Shown here in pieces: positions 26,232 to 35,286 of a stretch of 64,000 bases of DNA. Every line of letters starts with the position of its first letter. Position 1 is the stretch's first letter. Source of the DNA: UBA668 sp963720695 (lineage in GTDB: Bacteria; Actinomycetota; Acidimicrobiia; Acidimicrobiales; Ilumatobacteraceae); assembly GCA_963720695.1 (NCBI GenBank), contig CAVRGG010000001.1, positions 1,178,001-1,242,000 on the forward strand. Reading direction: 5' to 3'. Made by a program: the position numbers and the translations under genes. The notes under the pieces are model-generated. The model saw only the letters and a program-made list of their open reading frames with translations, did not search any database and was not told the DNA's origin.

Positions 26232-27169
26232 TGAACCCAGTGCTGGGCCGCGAGCTGCGCGAGCGCATGCGCACGGGACGGGCGTTCGTCGTCATCGGCG
26301 TGTTCCTCGCGATGCTGATCCTCACGGTGTACCTCGTCTACCAAGGCACCACCAGCACGGGCCAGCTCGATCTCGATCTGTCGCGCCAGACTCGGATGGG
26401 ACGCGACATCTTCGAGTACGTCCTGCTGGTCATGCTCTTGCTGGTGCTCTTCTTCGTGCCCGGTCTCACTGCCGGAGCGATCGCGGGCGAACGGGAGCGC
26501 CAGACATTGCTGCCCCTGCAGGTGACGCTGCTGCGGCCGCGCAGCATCCTCATCGGCAAGGTGCTCGCCGGTATGAGCTTCCTGGTCCTGCTGTTGGTCG
26601 CCTCGTTGCCGGTGATGATGGTGGCGTATCTGCTCGGCGGGATCCGGGTGATCGACGGCGCCAAGGGCCTCGGGATCATCTGCGTCGTCGCCTTCCTGCT
26701 GACGACGATGATCGCCTCGTTGAGCACCCTCACCAAGCGGGTGCAGACGGCGACGCTGCTGTCGTACGGGTTCACCGCGCTGCTCGTGCTGGTCGGCCCG
26801 CTGCTCTACCTGACCCTCGCCATCGCCGATGGGAGCGAGGGCACCGACGTCCGCAACCCGCCCGCGGTGCTCATCGCGGTCAATCCGATCTCGATCGTCG
26901 CCGACGCGACCGCGGGCGAGGTGGTCACCGACGGCGGCAACCCGTTGCGCGAAGTGCGCAAGTTCATCGTCGAGTCCAAGTCGAAGAACGCCGACTCCTG
27001 GTTCGCATGGTTCCCCGAGGACGACTTCGGCGCCCAGTTCCGCATCGTCAACGGTCGCACCGGTCTGCCGGCGTGGGTGGTCGGCACGGCCGCCTGGTTC
27101 CTGCTGGCCGGGGCGATGTCCACCCTCGCAGTCCGCCGGCTGCGCACTCCCGCGGAGACCGAACGATGA
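26228..27169 (+). CDS. ABC-2 type permease
   Basis: The membrane subunit paired with the preceding ATPase, 313 residues. A cytoplasmic coupling start (NPVLGRELRERMRTGRAF) leads into about six hydrophobic helices, with the ABC-2 feature AIAGERERQTLLPLQVTLLRPRSI between helices 2 and 3. There is an extracytoplasmic loop of about 90 residues before the last helix. Starts inside the ATPase stop (ATGA) and ends inside the next start. Substrate cannot be told from sequence; the operon suggests an envelope-related cargo. Confidence 0.88.
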   Translation: MMNPVLGRELRERMRTGRAFVVIGVFLAMLILTVYLVYQGTTSTGQLDLDLSRQTRMGRDIFEYVLLVMLLLVLFFVPGLTAGAIAGERERQTLLPLQVTLLRPRSILIGKVLAGMSFLVLLLVASLPVMMVAYLLGGIRVIDGAKGLGIICVVAFLLTTMIASLSTLTKRVQTATLLSYGFTALLVLVGPLLYLTLAIADGSEGTDVRNPPAVLIAVNPISIVADATAGEVVTDGGNPLREVRKFIVESKSKNADSWFAWFPEDDFGAQFRIVNGRTGLPAWVVGTAAWFLLAGAMSTLAVRRLRTPAETER

Positions 27170-28788
27170 CACGCTCACTCACTCCCCTGTTCCGCTCCGT
27201 GCGACGCCGCCTGCGCGTGGCGTGGGCGCTGACGACCGCCCAGATGGTCGCCCCGGCTGTCGCGCTCGTCGCGCTCGGCTTGGTCCTGATCGGCCGGTGG
27301 TTCGACGCGCCGTGGGCCGAGCGCACGGCGCTGATCGTGGCCCTGGCGGCCGCGCTGGGCATCACCACGTACGCAGCGTTCTGCAGGGTGCCCGACACCG
27401 TCGTCGCGCGAGCTGCCGACCGCGGCCTGCAGACCCGTGACGCCTTTGCGACGTCGCTGGAGCTCTCCGATCGCCAGGACGAGTTCGCGGCACGGGTCCA
27501 CGCGCGGGCCGAGGAGCTCGCCGACGTGTCGGAACCCCGCGCCGCCGTCAGGTTCCGGGTGCTCCGCACACCCGTCGCGTTCGCCGCGATCGTGGCGCCG
27601 GTGGCGATCGTGCTCGCCCTCATCGCCAACCCGCAGGACGCCGCTCGCCAGCAACGAGCTCGAGATCGTGCAGCCGTCGAGGCGACCGCCGACGTCCTTC
27701 GGGCCGAGGCCGCCAGAATCGCCGAACGACCCGGCGGGGACAAGGCCGCGGAGCGGCTGGAGCAGCTCGCAGAGGATCTGTCCACGACCGACTCGCTCGA
27801 CCACGCCGCGGAGCTGATCAAGGATGCGGCCGCCGATCTCCGCCACGACGTCAGCAACGACCTGCTGTCCACCAAGGCGGCGACGGAAGGCCTTCAGCAC
27901 AGCCTCGAGAACAACCCGCTTCCCGGTGCGTCGAGCGAGCAGAGCGTGCAGGACCAGTTGGCCGAGATGTCGGCGGCGCTGCCCGGGATGAACGACGGTC
28001 AGCGACAGGACGCCGCGCAACGGCTCGACGACCTCGCGGCCACGCAGGACCTCGGCGATCCGGCGACGGCACAGGCGTTGCGCGACGCGGCACAGGCGCT
28101 GCGCGAAGGCGACGTGGCCACCGCCCAGGCCCGTCTCGGCGAGGCCGCCCAGGCCAGTGCGCAGGCGAGCGACAGCGTGTCGCAGCAGACCGCGGCCGCC
28201 GACGCTGCCCAGGCGGCCGCTGACGCCGGCGATCGTTTGACCACCGCCCGCGACGGCGACCCGCAGGCCGGCCAGGGGCAGGGTCAAGGCCAAGGTCAGG
28301 GCCAGGGCCAAGGTCAGGGCCAGGGCCAGGGCCAAGGTCAGGGCCAGGGCCAAGGTCAGGGCCAGGGCCAGGGTCAGGGTCAGGGCCAAGGCCAAGGTCA
28401 GGGCCAAGGCCAGGGCAGCGGTGGGAACCCGTCGGGCAACGTCAACGGTGGCAACGGCTCGCCCGGCAGCGGCGGCAAGGGTGGCCAGGGCACGGGCACC
28501 GGTCACACCAACGGCTCGGGAGGCCCCGACACGAACACGGTCTACGACCCGGCCCACGGCAGCGGCGGCCAGACCGGGACCGTCGGCGGCGGGACGGGCA
28601 CGGGCCAGGGTGGCACCATCGGCACGACCAACGGACAGACCAACAACGGCACGGCGACCGTGCCCGTGTCGCAGGTGATCGACGACTACGTCCGTACTGC
28701 GACCGCGGCAATGGACAACCCCGACATCCCACCGTCGGTCCGCAACCTCGTGCTCGCCTACTTCGACCAACTGCAAGGGAAGCACTGA
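27166..28788 (+). CDS. membrane protein with (Gly-Gln)24 linker
   Basis: Resembles the DUF4175-like membrane proteins seen beside MoxR genes, but only by layout. The 540 residues have two N-terminal helices (about 24-45 and 50-72), a third near 145-165, a long charged helical region with coiled-coil character (about 170-360), then 24 Gly-Gln units at residues 369-416, a Gly/Asn/Thr-rich tail, and a short helical C-terminus (VIDDYVRTATAAMDNPDIP). The helical half probably projects from the membrane. Start overlaps the permease stop and the stop overlaps moxR by one base (TGATG). Confidence 0.65.
   Translation: MTRSLTPLFRSVRRRLRVAWALTTAQMVAPAVALVALGLVLIGRWFDAPWAERTALIVALAAALGITTYAAFCRVPDTVVARAADRGLQTRDAFATSLELSDRQDEFAARVHARAEELADVSEPRAAVRFRVLRTPVAFAAIVAPVAIVLALIANPQDAARQQRARDRAAVEATADVLRAEAARIAERPGGDKAAERLEQLAEDLSTTDSLDHAAELIKDAAADLRHDVSNDLLSTKAATEGLQHSLENNPLPGASSEQSVQDQLAEMSAALPGMNDGQRQDAAQRLDDLAATQDLGDPATAQALRDAAQALREGDVATAQARLGEAAQASAQASDSVSQQTAAADAAQAAADAGDRLTTARDGDPQAGQGQGQGQGQGQGQGQGQGQGQGQGQGQGQGQGQGQGQGQGQGQGQGQGSGGNPSGNVNGGNGSPGSGGKGGQGTGTGHTNGSGGPDTNTVYDPAHGSGGQTGTVGGGTGTGQGGTIGTTNGQTNNGTATVPVSQVIDDYVRTATAAMDNPDIPPSVRNLVLAYFDQLQGKH
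28270..28413 (+). repeat. hexanucleotide repeat coding for (Gly-Gln)24
   Basis: Twenty-four consecutive GGN-CAR units, with GGC, GGT and GGG used for Gly and CAG and CAA for Gln, forming local 18-bp higher-order repeats. The reading frame is kept throughout, so length changes by whole units would be tolerated. The repeat is prone to slippage and misassembly. Confidence 0.9.
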
Positions 28789-29804
28789 TGGCATCGAAAC
28801 TCCCCACCGTCTCACCCGAGCGCTACGCCGAGATCGCCGGCGAGATCGAGCGCGAGGTCGGCAAGGTCATCGTCGGCCAGGACCAACTCGTCCGTACGGT
28901 CGTCACCTGTCTCCTCGCCGAAGGTCACGCGCTGCTCGAGGGCGTCCCCGGCCTCGGCAAGACCATGCTCCTCAAGGCTCTGTCGCAGGCGGTGGACCTC
29001 CCGTTCTCACGCGTGCAGTTCACGCCCGATCTGATGCCCGCCGACATCGTGGGCACGCAGGTGCTCCAGGAGGACGAGCACGGCCACAAGGCGTTCCACT
29101 TCCGCGAGGGGCCGGTGTTCGCCAGCTTCGTCCTCGCCGACGAGGTGAACCGAGCGACGCCCAAGACACAGTCCGCGCTGCTGGAGGCCATGCAGGAACG
29201 GGCCGTCACCGCCGGGGGCGCGACTCGCTCGTTGCCGCGGCCGTTCCTCGTGATGGCGACGCAGAACCCGCTGGAGATGGAGGGCACCTATCCCCTCCCG
29301 GAGGCCCAACTCGACCGCTTCCTCCTGAAGGCGCAGGTGCCGTTCCCGACGGCGGACGACCTGGTGACGGTGTTGGAGCGCACGACCGGCACCCATTCGG
29401 TGGAGCTCCACACGGTGGCGGACGCGCCGACGCTCCTGGCGATGATCGCGCTGACGCGTGACGTCCCCATCGCCAGTCATGTGCTGCGCCACGCGGTCGA
29501 CCTCGTCGTCGCCACGCATCCCGATGCCGCGAGCGCGCCGGATCTGGTTCGCCGCTACGTCCGCTTCGGCGCCTCACCACGCGGCGCGCAGGCGATGGTG
29601 CTCGCCGGCAAGGTGACCGCGCTGCTCGACGGTCGCCCGAACGTGTCGATCGCCGACATCCGTTCCGTGGCCGTCAGTGCGCTCCGCCACCGTCTCGTGG
29701 TCGGGTACGAGGCCACGGCCGACGGCGTCGAGACCGCTCAGCTCGTCGGCGCGCTGCTCGACGCTGTGCAGGAGCCGACCGCGGGGATGCGCGGCGCGCC
29801 GTGA
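28788..29804 (+). CDS. MoxR-family AAA+ ATPase
   Basis: A chaperone-like ATPase of the MoxR class, 338 residues. Walker A GVPGLGKT (residues 52-59), Walker B FVLADEVNRA, sensor 1 FLVMATQNPLEMEGTYPLPEAQLDRF and a C-terminal lid with SPRGAQAMVLAGKVTALLDG. MoxR proteins act with vWA-domain partners to activate or assemble metal-dependent or membrane complexes; here the partners are the next two genes. Overlaps its neighbours at both ends. Confidence 0.93.
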   Translation: MASKLPTVSPERYAEIAGEIEREVGKVIVGQDQLVRTVVTCLLAEGHALLEGVPGLGKTMLLKALSQAVDLPFSRVQFTPDLMPADIVGTQVLQEDEHGHKAFHFREGPVFASFVLADEVNRATPKTQSALLEAMQERAVTAGGATRSLPRPFLVMATQNPLEMEGTYPLPEAQLDRFLLKAQVPFPTADDLVTVLERTTGTHSVELHTVADAPTLLAMIALTRDVPIASHVLRHAVDLVVATHPDAASAPDLVRRYVRFGASPRGAQAMVLAGKVTALLDGRPNVSIADIRSVAVSALRHRLVVGYEATADGVETAQLVGALLDAVQEPTAGMRGAP

Positions 29805-30664
29805 CGACGCTGCTCGAGCCGCAGCTGCTGGCCCAGCTCGAACGTCTGCAACTCCGCACGCGCCGCCGTCTGGCCGGCCGCTTCGCGGGAGAGCATCGTT
29901 CGACTCGTTTCGGCAACTCCCTCGACTTCGCGGACCAACGCGAGTACCACCCCGGCGACGACTACCGCCGCATCGACTACGCCGTCTACGCGCGGACCGG
30001 TCAGCTGTTCATCCGGCTCTTCGAGGCGGAGGACGACTTGCATCTGCGCATCCTCCTCGACGTCTCGGCATCGATGGGCCACGACGACAAGCTGGCCCAG
30101 GCGAAGCGTCTCGCGGCCGCGATCGGGTTCCTGGCCCTGACCCGACGCGACACCGTCACGCTCCACCTCGAGCCGTCGACCCGACCGCCGCAACGTTTCG
30201 CCGGGCGCCACGCCGTGTCGGCGCTGTTCGCGCAGTTGGAGCGGCTCGAGCCGGCCGGCACGACCGATCTCCGGTCCGCTGCCGGGGACCTGCTCGCACG
30301 TCCAGGACCCGCGGGCGTCACGGTCGTCATCAGCGATCTGCTGACGCCGTCGTGGGAGCCCGCCATCGACCGGCTGCCGGCCCGCGGCGGTGATGTCACC
30401 GTGCTCCACGTCCTCGCGAAGGAGGAACTGAACCCGACACTGATCGGTGATCTCGACGTCGTCGACGCGGAGTCGGGCGAGCACGTACCGGTGAGCCTCA
30501 GTCACGACAGCGTCGCCACCTATCGCGAGGTGGTCGACCGCTGGCTCGTCGAGGCGGCGGCGCGCTGTCGTTCCCGCGGTGCCGCGTACCAGCAGGTGAT
30601 GGCGGATGACCCGATCGAGGACGTGGTGCTCAAGGGTTGGCGCGAGAACGGCGTCGCGCGGTGA
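29801..30664 (+). CDS. DUF58 vWA-like protein
   Basis: A MoxR-partner protein of the DUF58 family, 287 residues. The signature region YHPGDDYRRIDYAVYARTG is followed by a vWA-like fold with LLDVSASMG (metal-ion site DxSxS), VVISDLLTP and VLHVLAKEELNP. Found next to moxR in many bacteria, probably as its direct client or adaptor. Start is a GTG overlapping the moxR stop by four bases. Confidence 0.9.
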   Translation: MTTLLEPQLLAQLERLQLRTRRRLAGRFAGEHRSTRFGNSLDFADQREYHPGDDYRRIDYAVYARTGQLFIRLFEAEDDLHLRILLDVSASMGHDDKLAQAKRLAAAIGFLALTRRDTVTLHLEPSTRPPQRFAGRHAVSALFAQLERLEPAGTTDLRSAAGDLLARPGPAGVTVVISDLLTPSWEPAIDRLPARGGDVTVLHVLAKEELNPTLIGDLDVVDAESGEHVPVSLSHDSVATYREVVDRWLVEAAARCRSRGAAYQQVMADDPIEDVVLKGWRENGVAR

Positions 30665-33600
30665 TCGCGTTCGGCATCTCGCTCGCCAATCCGGCCGGGC
30701 TGGCGCTGCTCGGACTGGCGATCCCGGTGGTGGTGCTCCACATCCTGCGACCTCGTCGGCAGTCCGTGACGGTGAGCTCGACGTTCCTGTGGCGGGCCAT
30801 CGAGCGACCGGTCAGCAGCGCATCACCATGGCAGAAGCTGCGCTGGAGTCTGCTCCTGCTCGCCCAGTTGCTCGCGGTCGCGCTGCTCGCGTTGGCCGTC
30901 TCGCGTCCGGTTCGCCTGGAGGCCGCGGCGTTGAGCGAGCACACCGTGTTCATCATCGATGCCTCTGGCTCGATGGCATCGGTCGACGGATCTCCCGACC
31001 GACTGCACCTCGCGATCGATCGCGCCACTGCGCTCCGCAAGGAGCTGCCGACGGGCGGCATCGCGAGCATCGTGATCGCCTCGGATCGGCCCCGTGTCGT
31101 CCTCACTGCGAGCGACGACGCATCCGCCTTCGCATCGGCGCTGCGCACCGTCGAGACCACGCCGGGGCATGCCGACTTCGCCGGCGCGTTCAGCCTCGCG
31201 GAGAGCCTCGACACGAGCAGCGCGGACATCGGCTTCGTGTTCATCAGCGACGGCGGCATCACGAACGACGAGGAGAAGCTGCTCCCTCCGGCCACCCGAT
31301 ACGAGCGGATCGGCTCGCAGGACACCAACCGCGCGATCACCCGCCTCGATGTCGAACCGCGAGGGAGTGGCCTGCACGCGAGGGCAACGGTGCGCAACTT
31401 CGGCGGTACCGACGTGACGCAGACCATTCGCATCGACGTCGACGGGACCACCGAGAGCGAACAGTCGGTGAGGATCGGGCCGCGCGGGACGACCGTGGTG
31501 GAAGCCGACCTTCCTCCCGGCGAGCGAGTGCAGGCATATCTCGATGGTGGCGACCTCCTCGCCGCCGATGACATCAGCGTCGCCGTCGGGGCCCGGCGTC
31601 CGGATCTCAAGGTGCTCATCGCGGGAGACAGCCGCTTCTGGAAGGAGCTGTTCACCTCGATGGACGGCGTCGAGACCAGCGTCGTCGACGTCGCGGCGGG
31701 TGCGGTGGGGCCTGACGGAGACGGGTACGACATCGTCGTGTACGCCGGCGTGGGCGTGCCCGCCGAACCGAAGGCGTCCTTCCTCGCGGTCGCGTCGCCC
31801 GGTGGCGTCGACGGTGTCACGCCGTCGGGTGTCGTCGACACCCCTGCGGTCACGCTGTTGCGCAGCGACGACCCACTGCTGGCCGACGTGGATCTCACCC
31901 AGGTCGCCATCGCCCAGGCCCAACAGGTGGCGGCCGATGGCGACACCGAGGTCCTCGTCGCAGGCGAGAACGCACCGCTCCTCCTGCGAGGCGAGCACGG
32001 GGGCCACCGGTTCGCCTACCTCACCTTCGCACTCGGCGACTCCAACCTGCCCCTGCAGGTGGCGTTCCCGATCCTCGGCGACCGGCTGCTCACCGAGCTC
32101 AGTGGCACCGCGCTCACCAGTGCGTCGCTGGAGGTGGGCGCGGCACTCCCGATCGACCCGGCGACGGCGGGCACCGCGGTAGGCCCGGACGGACAGTCGC
32201 GGAGCTTCGCGATCGGTGACCCGGCGCTGCACGCGAACGTCGCCGGCTTCTGGACGATCCAGGTCCCGGGGCGCGTGGACCGATTCGTCGCCGTCAACCC
32301 GCCCGCCGACGAGTCGGCGATCTCACCGCGCGACACGCTGGTCCCCCCACCCGACGATGCGAAGCTCCACATGGTGCCGGCGCGCATGCAGCACTCGATG
32401 CTGCCGTGGGTGATCGTTCCGCTGCTGGTCCTGCTCGCCCTGGAATGTTGGCTGGCGTGGCGACGCCTCGGTGTCGGCCGCCGCCAGTGGAGGGTCGCGG
32501 TGGCTGTTCGTTTGGCCGTTGCCGCCCTCCTCGTCGCAGCGCTCTTCGCCCCGACCGTTCGCCGCGCCAGTGACCGCATCGCGACCGTGTTCGTGCTCGA
32601 CAGCTCGGCGTCGTTGGGCCCTGCGGGTGACGCTGCGTCGTTGGCGTGGCTGAAGGACGCCCTTGCCAAGCAACCCGACGACGCGCTGAGCGCCGTCGTC
32701 GTCTTCGGCGGCGATGCCCGTCTCGACCGAGTGCTCGAGAACTCCCCCGAGTTCGACGGCCCGGCCGTGGTGATCGACGACAGCTCCACCGACCTCGCGA
32801 CCGCCCTGCGCCTCGGCGGCGCCGTGCTGCCCTCGGACGCGAAGCGACGAGTCGTCGTGATCAGCGACGGGCGAGTGACCACCGGCGACGCGGTCGAGGA
32901 GGCCCGACAACTCGGGACCGATCGCGTGCAGGTGGACGTCCACACCATCGACTCGTCGGTCGGTGCCGATGCAGCCGTGCAGGGCATCGACGTGCCGCGG
33001 CTCGCCCGGGTCGGTGACGAGATCACCATCAACGTCTCGGTCGCCGCGACCCAAGCCGGGCAGGCCACCGTGCTGCTCCGTCGCGACGGGGCGGACGTCG
33101 GCACGAAGAAGGTCGACCTCGTCGTCGGCGACAACACCGTCACCTTCACCGACAACGCCGGGTCCACCCCGGCGGCCGTGCTGCGCTACCAGGCCGTCGT
33201 GACCCGGCCGGGTGACAGCCAGCCGAAGAACGACGCTGCGTTCGCTGCCGTGCCGGTCGACGGTCCGGCGCGGGTGCTCATCGTCGAGGGAGCTGCGGGC
33301 GAGGCGACGACGCTCGCTGCCGCGGTGCGCGCCGGCGGCATCGCCGCGGAGGTCGTCAACCCGGCCGAGCTTCCCGACGTGCAGCAGCTCGCCACCTACG
33401 CCGGTGTGGTGCTCGTCGACGTGCCCGCATCGTCGTTGACGGGCGAGCAGATCGAGGCGCTCAGCGTGTCGGTGCGCGACCTCGGACGCGGGCTCGTCAC
33501 CGTCGGCGGCCCCCGGAGCTACGGCGTCGGCGGCTATCGCGACTCGCCGATCAGCGATCTGCTGCCGGTCGACAGCGAGATCCTCGACCCCAAGCGTCGC

Positions 33601-35286
33601 AAGACCGTCGCCGAGGTGCTGAGCATCGACACGTCGGGGTCGATGGCGGCGTGCCACTGCGACAGCGGCACCATGAATCCGGGCGTCGAACAGGGCGGCA
33701 TCAACAAGACCGACATCTCGCGGGCCGCCGCCGAACGCACCATCGAAGCCCTCACCGCCAACGACCAGATCGGGGTCATGGCGTGGACGGCAGGGACCGA
33801 CTGGGTGATCGATCTGCAACGGCTGCCGTCGCAGTCGGTGATCGATGACGGCCTCGGCCGACTTCGGCCCGACGGCAGCACCAACCTCATCGACTCGCTC
33901 GAAGAGCCCGCCGACAAGCTGCTCGCCAGCAACGCCGAGCTGAAGCACATCATCCTGTTCACCGACGGCTTCACCGATGTGGCGATCATCGATCGACTCG
34001 CCACCCGCGCCGCCGAGCTGTACGCGGAGGGCATCACCATCTCCGTGCTGGGCACGGGCGAGGGCGCGGCGCCGTCCCTCGAGAAGATCGCCGTCGCCGG
34101 CCACGGGCGCTACTACCCCGGCACCAACCTCGCCGACGTTCCCCAGATCATGGCCGAGGAGGCCGTGATCGCCAGCCGCGACTTCATCAACGAGGGGAAC
34201 TTCCTCCCCGAGGTGACGTCGAACGATCCTGTCGTCGCTCCACTGACCGCCTCGCCCGAACTGCTCGGCTACATCGCCACCACGGCCAAGCCGGAATCCA
34301 GCACGCTGCTGCGCATCGGCCCCGATCGGGACCCGCTGCTCGCGACCTGGCAGGCGGGCTTGGGTCGAGTGAGCAGCTGGACGAGCGACGCGAGCGAGCA
34401 GTGGTCGCAGCAGTGGGCCAACTGGGACGGCTACGTCGACTTCTGGAGTCGGGTCGTGAAGGACACGTTCCAGTCGGGTGACACCGCCGGTGCGGCGCAG
34501 GCGCAGGTGCGCAACGGTCGGCTGCACATCACGATGGAGTCGGCCACGAACTTCCCGGACGGTTCCACCGCCACCGCGACGGTCGCCGGGCCCGACGGTC
34601 AGCGCTACCAGGTGCCGCTCGACCGCGTCGGCCCGGACACCTTCGAAGCCGAGATGCCGGCGACGCGCAGCGGCACCTACGCGGTCGGGGTGAACGTCAC
34701 CGCCGACGGGGCGACGGTGCTCGCCGGCAGCACGCTCGCCAGCGAGAGCTACCCGGCCGAGTACTCCCCCGGCAGCAGCGACGCTGCGCTCATGGCGCGG
34801 GTGTCGGCGGCGGCGGACGGGCGCGGCGAGATCGAGCCCGCCGACGCCTGGCTCTCCGACGGGTTGACCGCAGGGTTCCGGCGCATGGCACTGCTCGGCC
34901 CACTGCTCCTGCTCGCCGCGCTCCTGTGGCCGATCGCCGTGGCGCTGTCACGCCTCTCGGTCCGGGGCGCGACCCTCTCGGGCGCGACGCAGGGCCTGGC
35001 AGCCACGGGTCGTCGCGTGCGGGCGTCGCTGCCCCGTCTCGGCGTGGCCGATCCGCACCACACCCCGACGGCGACACCGAACCGCACGGCGACGACAACG
35101 CAAACGACCATGCCAACGACCACGCCAACGACCATGCCAACGACAACGGCGACATCGCAGGCCCCCGCCACGAAGCCGTCGGCGCCCTCGGCGGGGAAGC
35201 AGACCGCAGCGGTCAACGAGTTGTTGGCGAGGAAACGGGCTCGGCAGTCGGGCTCGTCCGGCGAGGACGACGCCAGTTCGCCGTGA
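30661..35286 (+). CDS. giant membrane protein with three vWA domains (BatA-like fusion)
   Basis: The 1541 residues look like several MoxR-partner proteins joined. Residues 1-80: an aerotolerance-regulator-type start with two membrane helices (LANPAGLALLGLAIPVVVLH). vWA 1: IIDASGSMAS, Asp100. A Rossmann-like patch follows near 310-365. Two membrane helices near 580-635. vWA 2: VFVLDSSASLG, Asp647. A glutamine-amidotransferase-like patch (VTVGGPRSYGVGGYRDSPI) near 940-970. vWA 3: SIDTSGSMAACHC, Asp990. A beta-rich region, a last helix near 1408-1428, and a Thr/Pro-rich cytoplasmic tail. All three metal-ion sites keep DxSxS. GTG start overlaps the DUF58 stop. Last gene of the operon. Confidence 0.82.
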   Translation: MIAFGISLANPAGLALLGLAIPVVVLHILRPRRQSVTVSSTFLWRAIERPVSSASPWQKLRWSLLLLAQLLAVALLALAVSRPVRLEAAALSEHTVFIIDASGSMASVDGSPDRLHLAIDRATALRKELPTGGIASIVIASDRPRVVLTASDDASAFASALRTVETTPGHADFAGAFSLAESLDTSSADIGFVFISDGGITNDEEKLLPPATRYERIGSQDTNRAITRLDVEPRGSGLHARATVRNFGGTDVTQTIRIDVDGTTESEQSVRIGPRGTTVVEADLPPGERVQAYLDGGDLLAADDISVAVGARRPDLKVLIAGDSRFWKELFTSMDGVETSVVDVAAGAVGPDGDGYDIVVYAGVGVPAEPKASFLAVASPGGVDGVTPSGVVDTPAVTLLRSDDPLLADVDLTQVAIAQAQQVAADGDTEVLVAGENAPLLLRGEHGGHRFAYLTFALGDSNLPLQVAFPILGDRLLTELSGTALTSASLEVGAALPIDPATAGTAVGPDGQSRSFAIGDPALHANVAGFWTIQVPGRVDRFVAVNPPADESAISPRDTLVPPPDDAKLHMVPARMQHSMLPWVIVPLLVLLALECWLAWRRLGVGRRQWRVAVAVRLAVAALLVAALFAPTVRRASDRIATVFVLDSSASLGPAGDAASLAWLKDALAKQPDDALSAVVVFGGDARLDRVLENSPEFDGPAVVIDDSSTDLATALRLGGAVLPSDAKRRVVVISDGRVTTGDAVEEARQLGTDRVQVDVHTIDSSVGADAAVQGIDVPRLARVGDEITINVSVAATQAGQATVLLRRDGADVGTKKVDLVVGDNTVTFTDNAGSTPAAVLRYQAVVTRPGDSQPKNDAAFAAVPVDGPARVLIVEGAAGEATTLAAAVRAGGIAAEVVNPAELPDVQQLATYAGVVLVDVPASSLTGEQIEALSVSVRDLGRGLVTVGGPRSYGVGGYRDSPISDLLPVDSEILDPKRRKTVAEVLSIDTSGSMAACHCDSGTMNPGVEQGGINKTDISRAAAERTIEALTANDQIGVMAWTAGTDWVIDLQRLPSQSVIDDGLGRLRPDGSTNLIDSLEEPADKLLASNAELKHIILFTDGFTDVAIIDRLATRAAELYAEGITISVLGTGEGAAPSLEKIAVAGHGRYYPGTNLADVPQIMAEEAVIASRDFINEGNFLPEVTSNDPVVAPLTASPELLGYIATTAKPESSTLLRIGPDRDPLLATWQAGLGRVSSWTSDASEQWSQQWANWDGYVDFWSRVVKDTFQSGDTAGAAQAQVRNGRLHITMESATNFPDGSTATATVAGPDGQRYQVPLDRVGPDTFEAEMPATRSGTYAVGVNVTADGATVLAGSTLASESYPAEYSPGSSDAALMARVSAAADGRGEIEPADAWLSDGLTAGFRRMALLGPLLLLAALLWPIAVALSRLSVRGATLSGATQGLAATGRRVRASLPRLGVADPHHTPTATPNRTATTTQTTMPTTTPTTMPTTTATSQAPATKPSAPSAGKQTAAVNELLARKRARQSGSSGEDDASSP

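Noticed and set aside
28270..28413. The hexamer tract as a CRISPR or non-coding satellite
   Set aside because: It has no spacers, the period is 6 bp and it keeps the reading frame of a real gene on both sides.
32323..34527. A 734-residue minus-strand frame
   Set aside because: It is antisense to the triple-vWA gene, lacks any motif, and is rich in His/Arg/Asp from reading GC-rich codons backwards.
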